Assembly (NCBI RefSeq): GCF_016862315.1
Contig: NZ_BOMS01000043.1
Coordinates: forward strand, 49,700-113,699
Reading direction: 5' to 3'
DNA length: 64,000 nt
Source of the DNA: Actinoplanes palleronii
Lineage (GTDB): Bacteria > Actinomycetota > Actinomycetes > Mycobacteriales > Micromonosporaceae
A program made the position numbers and the translations under genes. The notes under the pieces are model-generated. The model made no database searches and was not told the DNA's origin. It saw only the letters and a list, made by a program, of their open reading frames with translations. This document shows, in pieces, positions 28,525 through 37,672 of the stretch; the first letter of the stretch is position 1, and every line of letters begins with the position of its first letter.

Positions 28525-31500
28525 TTATCGCATCTGGGAGACGACGTTGCGCAGGTCCTGGGCGCGGCGGCGGCTTTCGCTGGTGGCGCCCAGGAAGAGC
28601 AGGACCACGCCGACCGGGACCAGCATCAGCCACGGGCCGCCCAGGCTGAAGGCGAACTTCAGCGCGGCGACCACGGTGGCGACCGTGCCGATCACCACTG
28701 GCGCCTGTTGACGGGTCCGCGAGCCGATCAGCAGGGTGACCACGCCGCCGAGCAGCAGCACCACCTCGCGGAGGTCACCGCCCTCGCCGGCCAGCACGAT
28801 CCCGATGGTCGGCACGAACGCGGCGAGCAGCGCCGGACCATACGCCGCCCAGCTGCTCAGCTCCGGCCGATGATGCGCCTCGACGATGCCGACGGCCAGC
28901 GCCAGCGCCGCGAACGGCAGCGTGTAGGCCTCCGGCAGCGCCACCTCGGCCAGCGCGATGAACAGCCACCAGCCGATGATCTCGAAGCCCACCGCCAGCC
29001 AGAACATCGCGCGCCGCTGGCTGGGCGTCCGGTCCGGGCGGGACGCGGTCAGGCCCAGCACCGCACCCCAGGCGGCCAGCAGCGCCGCCAGATGCGCCGG
29101 TGAGTCGAAGGCCAGTGCGCCGGCGATGGCCGCGGACGCGTAACCGCTCCACTCCACGGTGACCGCCTCGGCCCGGAACTGGGCCAGGCCGAGCCGGGGG
29201 AGCAGCGACTCCAGGGCCAGCAGGGTGGCGCCGACGGCGAGCACCCCGAACGCCGCCCAGTGCCGGTCGAGACCCAGCGCGATCGCGCCGGCCAGCACGA
29301 ACATCTGGCCCATCAGCGCGGCGAACAACCAGCCCAGCAGGCGAGCCGAGACGGTGCGCCCGAGCACCGCGGCGACCAGCCCCACTCCCACTGCGGCGCC
29401 CAGCGTGAGCACCGTCAGGTTTTCCTGGGCCAGGCTGCCGGAGAGCCCGGCACCCCCGGCCAGCAGGCCGATCACGAACACCACGGACCGGGTGCCGCGC
29501 AGCAGCGGACTCCGGCTCCCCACCGGCGGCAGGGTGAGCGCCAGGCCGAGCATCGAGATGGTGAAGACCGCCAGCGCCGCACCGGTCGCCGCCGGGAACG
29601 GCGCGTGCACCGCGATCGGGGTGATCAGCAGTGTGAGCGCCACCCCGGGCAGGATTACCGGCACGGTCTCGGCCGCGCGGCCGCCGAACCCGAGCGCGGC
29701 CAGCGCGGCCGCCCCGGTCAGCAGCACCGCGGCCAGCGCGCTCGTCGCGTCGACGTTGCCGGCGGCCGGGTTGACCAGAGCCGGCACCGGGCCCTCCCAG
29801 ACCGCGGCGAGCTGGCGCAGCGGGTCGAGCAGCGCCGCGCGCAGGGCCGGGGCCAGCGAGAACAGCGCCAGCATGGTGGGCAGCAGGGCGAGCATCACGG
29901 CACCGGTCGCCGGGTCGTTCAGCCAGCGCTGGAACAGCCCGCCGCCACGCGCCCGGCGGGCCCGGTGGTAGCGGATGTCGCCGTCCGGGAACTCGTTGAC
30001 CACCGACGGGCGCGGCGGTGCGGGAACGGCGCCGCGCAGCATCTCGGCGAGCACACCGAGCAGGGCGGCGGCCGCCGCGTACAACGCCGTCGGGTAGTCG
30101 GTCGGCACCGAGACGAGCGCGGTCACGGTGGCGCCGAGCACCAGCCCGATGGTGGCCCATGGAAGGTACTGCGGGACGTGCCGGCCGAACAGGGCCAGCA
30201 GGGCCAGGCCGACGCTGGAACCGGCCAGCGCGGCGGTCAGCACGACCTGGGCGCTGTGTCCCTGGTCGGCGGAGAACGCGGCGAACGTGCCGGGCAGCGC
30301 GAGCAGCACCGCCGCGGTGGCCGCGCCGCCGACCTGCGCCCGATGCTCGGGCAGGATCCGGAAACCCTCCGGGGTGACGAGCACCTCGTCCGGGTCGGCG
30401 GACGGCAGCGGGATCCGGGCGGTCGCCGCGACCAGCGCGCCGAGCAGCACCACGGTGAGCAGGGCCAGGCCTGTCGACCAGGGGCGGGCCAGGCCGACCG
30501 CGGTGGTGTGCAGCAGGACCACGGCGGCGACGACGGCGCGGGCCCGGGCCGCTTGCGGTTCGCTGGTGGCCAGGGCGGCCATGGCGTACGCGGTGGCCAC
30601 CGCGGCGCCGATCAGCAGCGGGGACCACCAGGGCAGCCCGAGCGCCCAGGGAGCGCCCATCGCGGCCAGCGCGGCGCACAGCCCGGAGGCGTAGTGCGAC
30701 CACGGCCGGGGCAGCGCGATGGCGGCCGTGATCGCGACCATGACCAGGGCGAACGGCGCCTGCCAGGCCCCCGGCGGCGCGGCGGTGGCGAAGTGCTCGA
30801 CGTCGGTGTTCCAGAGCGGTCCGGGCGCGGACAGGATCCGCAGGCTGCCGCCGACCGCCTGCCAGCCGGCCAGCCCGGCGACCACCAGAGCGGCGATGCC
30901 CAGGCCGCGGGCCGGGCCGCGCTTCCACTCGTCGAGCAGCACGGTCACGCCCATGCCGACGAGCAGCACCACCACGCCGGCCACCGCGAGCGGGGCGTTC
31001 GGGAAGGCGAGCGCGGCGACCCGGGCCAGCGCGCCGCAGATCGCGACGGTGGCGGCCGCGGCGGCCAGGTCCGGGCCGTCCATCATCCGATCGGTGCGGC
31101 CGCGGGTGTCGATGCTCTTGGCGAAGAACAGCAGCAGCGCCGCGCCGAGCAGCAGCGCGCCCACGCAGAGATCCGCGATGGTCCGGCCCGGGGCGAACAG
31201 GGCGGCCGCGGCCAGCGCCAGCGCGCCCAGGCCGGTGCCGGCGGTCAGCGGGAAGCTGATCTCGCGGCGGGCCACCTGGAACACCGCCGCGTAGCTGAGC
31301 GTGCCGGCCACCGCGAGGAAGCCGGCGGCCAGCGCCGGGACGATCACCCCGGTGGTCGGCGGCGGGCCCTGACCGGTGTCCGAGACGGCGAGCGCGGCGG
31401 TGACCGCGGCGCCCGGGATGGCCAGCGCCGCCGCGCCGGACGCCCAGTCGCCGATCACCCAGGCGAACAGCCGGATCTGGAGCTGCCGGGCCGCGAAGGT

Positions 31501-33552
31501 GACCATCACGCCGGCGCCGGCCAGCGCGGTCAGCACCGCGGCGGTCAGCCAGCAGGCGGCCAGCGAGGCGCCCGCCCCGAACAGGCCGACCACCCCGGCC
31601 GCGGCGACGTGCGCGATCGCGATCCGGCGGGTGCTCGACCAGAGTCCGGCCGCGCCCAGCCCGATCGACGCCAGCACCAGCGGCCAGGGCGCCTCGGACC
31701 AGGCCAGACCGAGTGAGGCGGGCAGTGCCAGGGCGGTCATCGCGATGCCGGCCACCGCGCTCTCGTGCCGGATCTGGGCCGGCAGGGCGAGCGCCGCGGC
31801 GATCGTCACCAGCAGCGCGGCGAACGCCAGCAGCCAGCCGGCCGGGCCGACCGCGTCGGCCATCACCCGGGCGTAGTCGGCGCTGTCCACCTGCCAGACC
31901 GGGCGGGCCGCGGCCACCGGGGCGATCGCGGCCCGGATCGCGTCGATCCCGACCAGCAGGCCGATCAGGCCGAGGGCGGCCGCGGAGGCGTACTGCGGGC
32001 CGCGGCGGACCGTCTCGGGCAGCAGGCCGATCACCGCGCCGGCGATCGCCACCGTGGCGGCCGCGATCACCAGTGTCCAGTCCGGGTCGACCACGGCGGC
32101 CACCCGGGCCGCCGCGCCGATCACCGCGAGGACGAGGATGCCGTTGGCGATGTGCCGTTCCAGCGTGTGGTCGAGCAGTTTGGCGGCGGCGACGCCGGTC
32201 AGCGCGGCGGCGATCAGGATCAGACCGGAGCGCAGCGCGTCCGACACCGCGTGGGCCTGCAGCAACGCCGCCGACGAGTAGAGCAGCGCGCCCGCGCAGG
32301 CGAAGCAGAGCAGGGCGAAGGTCAGCTCGCGCAGCCAGTCCGCGGACGGTGGCTCGACCGGCGCGGCGAGCGGGACGGAACCGGCGGCCGGCGCGCCGGC
32401 CGGGCGCGGGCCGGGGAAGATCCGGGTCGGGATCCAGCGTCGGCGCGGGCGATTCAGACCGGAAATGATCAGATCCGGCTCTTCCGGATGGGACTCCGGC
32501 CGGGGCGGGGCATCCGCGGCGTACGACGACGGGTCGGCCGGATCCGGGTCACCCTCGTGGCGGGTGAAACCGTCGCCGTCCGCCTCGGCCGCGGCGGCCC
32601 GGTCGGCGGCGTCCGGCCGGCCCAGCGGCCAGCGCGGCACCAACCGGCCCCGCCGGATCACCCGGGTGAGCAGCAGCAGGTCGAGGGCGGCCACCGCGGT
32701 CAGGGCCAGGCCCCAGCCGGCCGGGCTCTGGATCCACGGGTAGGCCAGCAGCGGGGCGACCGGCTGGGTGGCGATGACCGTGGCGTAGCGGGGGATGGCC
32801 AGCCGGGTGGCGCCCGCGTACACGAAGCTCGCCACCGCGGTGATCGCGAAGGTGATGCCCAGGTAGAGCGGGGTGGCCACCTCGGCGCCACCGGCCAGCG
32901 CGCTGCCGTGCAGCGTGTAGAGCGTCATCGGCAGCAGGATCAGGCCGATCGCGGCGATCGTCTCGGCGGTCGAGGTCAGGGTGCGCCGGGCCACGCCGGG
33001 CGCCACGCTCAGCGCGATCGCGGTGAACAGGGCCAGGATGACCGCCCGGGCGACCGGGTTGCTGAACGCCACCCCGGCGAACACCACGGCGGCCAGCGCG
33101 ATCAGCAGCGCGCCCAGGCCGAGCAGGATGTTCTGCACCGACTGGGTGGAGGCCTCCGGGCCGTGCTCCAGCGGCGCCATCGGCGGCCTCGGCGGGCGGC
33201 GCACCCCGGCGGGCTCCGGGCCGTCGCCGGCCGGACGGCGTGACGCGGTCCGCGGCGGTCCCGGTGGTGGCTCCTCCGGGCCGTCCGGGCGGGCGCCCGG
33301 TGGCGGCGGTGGCGGGAAGTCCTCGGCGCCACCGGACCGGCCACGGGTGGCCGTGGCGGGGCGCCGGGACTTGCCGACCTTCTGCTTCTGCGCGTGCGCC
33401 AGGATGTCCCGCCGGAACAGCGCGGCCTGCAACTGACTGGCGATCTTCGTCCGGGTGCCGGCCGCCGCCATGTCCTGCACCTTGAGCGCCGCTATCGAGG
33501 CGTCGATGCGAGCCAGTTCATCTGCGTAGTCGGGCTCGTCAGCCTTCGCCAC
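28525..33552 (-). CDS. Giant polytopic membrane protein, SCO7613-like
   Basis: 1675 residues from a GTG with GGAGG upstream. A coiled-coil-like N-terminus (about 1-65), a Pro/Arg-rich linker (65-130), then some 40 hydrophobic segments from residue 135 to the end, rich in Ala, Gly, Leu. A polar loop with EEPDLIISGLNRPRRRW lies near residue 370. The architecture matches the actinobacterial family named after the SCO7613 C-terminal domain. No transport motif or catalytic residue is recognisable, so its function is unknown. At 5 kb it is the largest gene here. It is divergent from the acyl-CoA dehydrogenase and ends near the purE terminator. Confidence 0.88.
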   Translation of the reverse strand: MAKADEPDYADELARIDASIAALKVQDMAAAGTRTKIASQLQAALFRRDILAHAQKQKVGKSRRPATATRGRSGGAEDFPPPPPPGARPDGPEEPPPGPPRTASRRPAGDGPEPAGVRRPPRPPMAPLEHGPEASTQSVQNILLGLGALLIALAAVVFAGVAFSNPVARAVILALFTAIALSVAPGVARRTLTSTAETIAAIGLILLPMTLYTLHGSALAGGAEVATPLYLGITFAITAVASFVYAGATRLAIPRYATVIATQPVAPLLAYPWIQSPAGWGLALTAVAALDLLLLTRVIRRGRLVPRWPLGRPDAADRAAAAEADGDGFTRHEGDPDPADPSSYAADAPPRPESHPEEPDLIISGLNRPRRRWIPTRIFPGPRPAGAPAAGSVPLAAPVEPPSADWLRELTFALLCFACAGALLYSSAALLQAHAVSDALRSGLILIAAALTGVAAAKLLDHTLERHIANGILVLAVIGAAARVAAVVDPDWTLVIAAATVAIAGAVIGLLPETVRRGPQYASAAALGLIGLLVGIDAIRAAIAPVAAARPVWQVDSADYARVMADAVGPAGWLLAFAALLVTIAAALALPAQIRHESAVAGIAMTALALPASLGLAWSEAPWPLVLASIGLGAAGLWSSTRRIAIAHVAAAGVVGLFGAGASLAACWLTAAVLTALAGAGVMVTFAARQLQIRLFAWVIGDWASGAAALAIPGAAVTAALAVSDTGQGPPPTTGVIVPALAAGFLAVAGTLSYAAVFQVARREISFPLTAGTGLGALALAAAALFAPGRTIADLCVGALLLGAALLLFFAKSIDTRGRTDRMMDGPDLAAAAATVAICGALARVAALAFPNAPLAVAGVVVLLVGMGVTVLLDEWKRGPARGLGIAALVVAGLAGWQAVGGSLRILSAPGPLWNTDVEHFATAAPPGAWQAPFALVMVAITAAIALPRPWSHYASGLCAALAAMGAPWALGLPWWSPLLIGAAVATAYAMAALATSEPQAARARAVVAAVVLLHTTAVGLARPWSTGLALLTVVLLGALVAATARIPLPSADPDEVLVTPEGFRILPEHRAQVGGAATAAVLLALPGTFAAFSADQGHSAQVVLTAALAGSSVGLALLALFGRHVPQYLPWATIGLVLGATVTALVSVPTDYPTALYAAAAALLGVLAEMLRGAVPAPPRPSVVNEFPDGDIRYHRARRARGGGLFQRWLNDPATGAVMLALLPTMLALFSLAPALRAALLDPLRQLAAVWEGPVPALVNPAAGNVDATSALAAVLLTGAAALAALGFGGRAAETVPVILPGVALTLLITPIAVHAPFPAATGAALAVFTISMLGLALTLPPVGSRSPLLRGTRSVVFVIGLLAGGAGLSGSLAQENLTVLTLGAAVGVGLVAAVLGRTVSARLLGWLFAALMGQMFVLAGAIALGLDRHWAAFGVLAVGATLLALESLLPRLGLAQFRAEAVTVEWSGYASAAIAGALAFDSPAHLAALLAAWGAVLGLTASRPDRTPSQRRAMFWLAVGFEIIGWWLFIALAEVALPEAYTLPFAALALAVGIVEAHHRPELSSWAAYGPALLAAFVPTIGIVLAGEGGDLREVVLLLGGVVTLLIGSRTRQQAPVVIGTVATVVAALKFAFSLGGPWLMLVPVGVVLLFLGATSESRRRAQDLRNVVSQMR

Positions 33553-33784
33553 GGGGCCTCCTGCCAGCGTGTCGCTCAGTAGTTAGAGCATGCCGGTATG
33601 ACACCTCATTAGAACAGCCTCAAGCGGGTGGAGATCTGTTGAAACGGCCCCGAACCCGGCAGTGAGCTCGTCCGAGCACTGTCGGTGGCGATATTCGGCA
33701 CAGTGCGGTTCCGTTGCCCGGCGTACGCTACGCGCCAGTAACATTGCGGACGGGACTGTTGAAGGAAGAGAAGGGCAATGGAGC

Positions 33785-34939
33785 ATGTCTGATTTCGACG
33801 CCTACCGGCTGCCGGAGGACCACGAGACCATCCGCGCCGCCGTCCGTGAGGTCTGCGACGCCCGGGTGGCTCCGAACGCCGCCGAGGCCGATGAGACCGG
33901 AGAGTTCCCCAAGGCGTCGTACGACGCACTGCGCTCCTCCGACTTCCACGCCCCGCACATCCCGGTCGAGTACGGCGGCGCCGGCGCGGACGCGCTCGCC
34001 ACCGCGATCGTGATCGAGGAGGTGGCCCGGGCCTGTGCGTCCTCCTCGCTGATCCCCGCGGTCAACAAGCTGGGCACGATGCCGCTGATCATCGCGGGCT
34101 CCGAGGAGCTCAAGCGCAAGTACCTCTCGAAGGTCGCCGCCGGCGAGGGGATGTTCTCCTACTGCCTCTCCGAGCCCGACGCCGGCTCGGACGCCGCGTC
34201 GATGACCACCAAGGCCGTCCGGGACGGTGACTTCTGGGTGCTCAACGGCGTCAAGCGGTGGATCACCAACGCCGGGGTGTCGGAGTACTACACGGTCTTC
34301 GCGGTCACCGACCCGTCGGCCCGCTCGCGCGGCATCTCCGCGTTCGTGGTGGAGAAGTCCGACCAGGGCGTCAGCTTCGGCGCGCCGGAGAAGAAGCTCG
34401 GGATCAAGGGCTCGCCGACCCGCGAGGTCTACTTCGACAACGTGCGGATCCCGGCCGACCGGATCATCGGCGCCGAGGGCACCGGGTTCGCCACCGCGAT
34501 GAAGACCCTCGACCACACCCGGGTCACCATCGCCGCGCAGGCTGTGGGCATCGCGCAGGGCGCGCTGGACTTCGCGCTGGGGTACGCCAAGGAGCGCAAG
34601 CAGTTCGGCAAGCCGATCGCCGAGTTCCAGGGCCTGCAGTTCATGCTCGCCGACATGGGCATGAAGCTCGAGGCGGCCCGGCAGCTGACCTACGTGGCGG
34701 CCGGCAAGAGCGAGCGCGGGGACGCCGACCTGACCTACTTCGGGGCGGCGGCCAAGTGCTTCGCCTCGGACGCGGCCATGGAGATCACCACGGACGCGGT
34801 GCAGATCCTGGGTGGGTACGGCTACACCAGGGACTACCCGGTGGAGCGGATGATGCGCGACGCCAAAATCACCCAGATCTACGAGGGCACCAACCAGGTC
34901 CAGCGGATCGTGATGGCGCGCCAGCTCCTGGCGGACTGA
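33785..34939 (+). CDS. Acyl-CoA dehydrogenase
   Basis: 384 residues from ATG 33785, with AAGGG 9 nt upstream. The domains run in the usual order: helical N-domain, beta middle domain with [12 protein letters not shown] and RWITNA (FAD contacts), C-domain with [32 protein letters not shown], and the catalytic Glu in [11 protein letters not shown]. It oxidises acyl-CoA to enoyl-CoA, giving electrons to ETF. The sequence is of the short or branched-chain type, but specificity is not provable here. A perfect palindromic terminator follows. Confidence 0.95.
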   Translation: MSDFDAYRLPEDHETIRAAVREVCDARVAPNAAEADETGEFPKASYDALRSSDFHAPHIPVEYGGAGADALATAIVIEEVARACASSSLIPAVNKLGTMPLIIAGSEELKRKYLSKVAAGEGMFSYCLSEPDAGSDAASMTTKAVRDGDFWVLNGVKRWITNAGVSEYYTVFAVTDPSARSRGISAFVVEKSDQGVSFGAPEKKLGIKGSPTREVYFDNVRIPADRIIGAEGTGFATAMKTLDHTRVTIAAQAVGIAQGALDFALGYAKERKQFGKPIAEFQGLQFMLADMGMKLEAARQLTYVAAGKSERGDADLTYFGAAAKCFASDAAMEITTDAVQILGGYGYTRDYPVERMMRDAKITQIYEGTNQVQRIVMARQLLAD

Positions 34940-34966
34940 CAGCAGTTTTCACCGTTCAGCGAAGTG

Positions 34967-34992
34967 GTGGCCGGGCGCATGCGCCCGGCCAC
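34967..34992. terminator. Perfect palindrome between converging genes
   Basis: A 26-bp perfect palindrome (GTGGCCGGGCGC and its complement around AT) lies 27 bp after the dehydrogenase stop and 5 bp before the TetR stop. It probably terminates in both directions. Confidence 0.7.
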
Positions 34993-34997
34993 GTCTG

Positions 34998-35747
34998 TCA
35001 CGGGGCCGGGTGGCTCCGGACGAAGGCCTCGATGCCGTCGAGGATGCGGGACAGGCCGAAGGTGAAGCCGCCGGCGGGGTCGCCCGGGGTGTCCATCGCG
35101 CCGGCGTCGATGGCGCGGCGCAGCAGCGGAAACCGGTCGGCCTGCACCAGGTGTCGCATCAAGCCGCCGAACTCGGCGATCACCGCGTCGACGGTCCGGC
35201 CGTGGGCGCGGGCCGCCTCGGTCATCTGGCCCCGCAGCAGGGCTTCGTAGCGGATGTAGCCGTTGACCAGCAGCAGCAGTGACAGCTTCTCCGACTCGGG
35301 CAGCGGGAGGCCGTCCAGCGCGGCCAGGCCGGTCTCCATCCAGGCCAGCTGGCGCGGGGTGGCCGGCGGCGCGGCGATCGGCACCTGCAGGAACCACGGC
35401 TCGTCGCCGAACATGGTGAACATCGCGTGCGCCCAGCGCTCGACCGCGGCCCGCCAGGTCTCGCCGGCCGTCCGCGGCGCCGGTGGCTCGCCGGCCGCCG
35501 CCTCCATCATCAGCACCGCCAGCTCGTCCTTGCTGGCGACGTAGCGGTAGAGCGACATCGCCGACGTCTTCAGCTCGCCGGCGACCCGGTTCATCGAGAC
35601 CGCCGGGTAGCCCTCGGCGCGGGCCACCGCGATGGCCGCCGCCACGATCCGGTCGACGCTCAGCGTCGGCTTGGGGCCCTTGGTGGGCTTCTCGCGCATC
35701 CCCCACGCCGCTTGCAGGGCGGGTGGCACGGGGCTGATCTCGGTCAT
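34998..35747 (-). CDS. TetR-family regulator with C-terminal drug-regulator domain
   Basis: I choose ATG 35747 (GGAG upstream) giving 249 residues. An in-frame ATG at 35780 is possible. The HTH covers LSVDRIVAAAIAVARAEGYPAVSMNRVAGELKTSAMSLYRYVASKDELAVLM. The remaining 180 residues form a TetR_C_1-like ligand pocket (PWFLQVPIAAPPATPRQLAWMETGLAAL). It diverges from the MFS exporter gene with a perfect palindrome between them, so it probably represses that gene and itself until a drug-like ligand binds. Confidence 0.92.
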   Translation of the reverse strand: MTEISPVPPALQAAWGMREKPTKGPKPTLSVDRIVAAAIAVARAEGYPAVSMNRVAGELKTSAMSLYRYVASKDELAVLMMEAAAGEPPAPRTAGETWRAAVERWAHAMFTMFGDEPWFLQVPIAAPPATPRQLAWMETGLAALDGLPLPESEKLSLLLLVNGYIRYEALLRGQMTEAARAHGRTVDAVIAEFGGLMRHLVQADRFPLLRRAIDAGAMDTPGDPAGGFTFGLSRILDGIEAFVRSHPAP

Positions 35748-35810
35748 CGACGCGGTTTCTCCTTCGGTGTTGACCGCCATCCTATTACCGCGTATACCTT
35801 AAGCAGTAAC

Positions 35811-35825
35811 GCGTATGGCATACGC
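35811..35825. promoter_or_regulatory. Candidate TetR operator
   Basis: GCGTATGGCATACGC is a perfect palindrome (7-1-7) 27 bp before the MFS start. A second half-site (GCGTATAC, 35790-35797) with TTAAG and CAGTAAC stretches follows in the same gap. Repression of both genes from here is inference. Confidence 0.6.
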
Positions 35826-35852
35826 AGTAAGTCGATCACAGGGGAGAGCGCG

Positions 35853-37391
35853 ATGCGAGAAGAGCGGAAAGCCGGGCGGCGCGAATGGATCGGGCTGGTC
35901 GTGCTCGTCCTGCCGTTGCTGCTGGTCTCGATGGACGTCTCGGTGCTCTACTTCACCGTCCCGTTCATCAGCCGCGACCTGGCACCGACCAGCACCGAGC
36001 AGTTGTGGATCTTCGATATCTACGGGTTCGTGCTGGCCGGCTTCCTGATCACGATGGGCGCACTCGGTGACCGGGTGGGCCGGCGCCGGCTGCTCATGAT
36101 CGGCGCGGTCGGGTTCAGCGCGGCCTCGGCCCTGGCCGCGTATTCCGGAAGTGCGCCGACGCTCATCGCGGCCCGGGCGGTCCTCGGCGTTGCCGGGGCC
36201 ACGCTGATGCCCTCGACGCTCGCGTTGATCCGCAACATGTTCCACGACGAGAAGCAGCGCGGCACCGCGATCGCCGTCTGGACCGTGGCCATGACCTCGG
36301 GCATCGCGCTCGGCCCGATCGTCAGCGGCGTGCTGGTGGAGCACTTCTGGTGGGGCTCGGTGTTCCTGATCAACATTCCGGCGATGGTCCTGTTGCTCGT
36401 GCTGGCGCCGATCCTGCTGCCCGAGCACCGCAACCCGGTGCGCGGCCGGTTCGACGTGGCCGGCGCCGTGCTGTCGATCGCCGCCGTGCTGCCGGTCATC
36501 TGGGGCATCAAGGAGATCGCCGCACACGGCGTGGACGCCACCCGGATCGCGGCCATCGTCGCCGGGCTGGTGATCGTGACGGTGTTCGTCCGCCGCCAGC
36601 AACGCCACCCGGACCCGATGCTCGACCTCGCCGTGCTGCGCCGCCCGGCGTTCGCCGGCTCGGTGGTGGTGAGCCTGCTCGCCACGTTCGCCATGGTCGG
36701 CTTCGCGATCTTCTCCACCCAGTACCTGCAGCTGGTGCTCGGGATGAGCCCGCTGGAAGGCGCGCTGTGGAGCCTGGCGCCCACCGCCGGGGTGGGTGCG
36801 GCCGCGCCGCTGGCGTCCACGCTGGTCCGGCGGGGTGTGGACCGGGCGACGATCGTCGCGGCCGGGTTCGTGGTCGCCGTCGGCGGGTTCGTGCTGCTCA
36901 GCACGGTTCCGGTGGAGTCCGGGCTGTGGGTGCTGCTGGCCGGCGCCGGGTGCTACGCGGCCGGTCTGGTGGTGGTGATGTCGACCGCCACCGAGCTGGC
37001 CATCGGCACCGTCCCGCCGGAGCGGGCCGGGTCCTCGTCGGCGCTGATGGAGACCGCTTCGGAGTTCGGCGGCGCGCTCGGCATCGCGATCCTGGGCAGC
37101 GTCGGCGCCGCGGTGTACCGGTCCCACCTCGCCGCCGGTCAGCTGCCGGCCGTGGCCCGGGAGACGCTCAGCGGGGCCGTCGCCACGGCCGCCCGGCTGC
37201 CCGACCCGGCGGCCGGGCAGGTGCTCGGCCCGGCCCGGGCGGCGTTCGTCGCGAGCCTGCACACCGCCGCCTGGGCGAGCGCCGGGATCATGCTGCTCGC
37301 CGCGGTGGTGGCGCTGACGCTGCTGCGCGGACTGCCGGTCGGCGCGCCGCGGGACCGTCCGGTGCGGACGCCGGACGAGGTCGCCGCCTAG
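35853..37391 (+). CDS. MFS drug exporter, DHA2 (14-helix) type
   Basis: 512 residues from ATG 35853 behind GGGGAGAG. Fourteen hydrophobic segments can be counted. MFS motif A is GALGDRVGRRRL, and motif C-like GPIVSGVLVE lies in helix 5. The start LLLVSMDVSVLYFTVPFISRDL matches QacA/SmvA-type exporters, which expel cationic drugs using the proton gradient. Its paired TetR regulator supports this. Substrates are unknown. Confidence 0.93.
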   Translation: MREERKAGRREWIGLVVLVLPLLLVSMDVSVLYFTVPFISRDLAPTSTEQLWIFDIYGFVLAGFLITMGALGDRVGRRRLLMIGAVGFSAASALAAYSGSAPTLIAARAVLGVAGATLMPSTLALIRNMFHDEKQRGTAIAVWTVAMTSGIALGPIVSGVLVEHFWWGSVFLINIPAMVLLLVLAPILLPEHRNPVRGRFDVAGAVLSIAAVLPVIWGIKEIAAHGVDATRIAAIVAGLVIVTVFVRRQQRHPDPMLDLAVLRRPAFAGSVVVSLLATFAMVGFAIFSTQYLQLVLGMSPLEGALWSLAPTAGVGAAAPLASTLVRRGVDRATIVAAGFVVAVGGFVLLSTVPVESGLWVLLAGAGCYAAGLVVVMSTATELAIGTVPPERAGSSSALMETASEFGGALGIAILGSVGAAVYRSHLAAGQLPAVARETLSGAVATAARLPDPAAGQVLGPARAAFVASLHTAAWASAGIMLLAAVVALTLLRGLPVGAPRDRPVRTPDEVAA

Positions 37392-37410
37392 TTCCAGCGG
37401 TGGTGCGGTG

Positions 37411-37438
37411 AAGGCCGGCGGGTGCACCCGCCGGCCTT
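37411..37438 (+). terminator. Perfect hairpin after the MFS gene
   Basis: 13-bp arms (37411-37423 and 37426-37438) with a 2-nt loop, 19 bp downstream of the stop. The rest of the gap to 37673 has a TTGACG at 37485-37490 but no convincing -10, so the promoter of the glucanase gene is not located. Confidence 0.75.
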
Positions 37439-37672
37439 CTTGGCGTCCGGACTCCGGGGAGCTGCAACAACTGGGCGGACAGCGTTGACGAACCAGTGAC
37501 ATATCTGAAACATTGGATGTCTTGGCCCGCAAGAACTCAGCAGAACCACGAAATTTTGCATGAGTGCGCTGGAAAATGTCACCCCGGGCTGATCACCCCC
37601 ATATCCATCCCCTCGGCGCAGTGGCGTCCGCTTCGGCGTACGGTGCTGCGCCGGTCCGACAGGACGGATGTC

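Noticed and set aside
29260..31716. 818-residue frame opposite the giant membrane protein
   Set aside because: Gln/Arg/Gly/His-rich shadow frame without motifs. The opposite strand has regular membrane segments.
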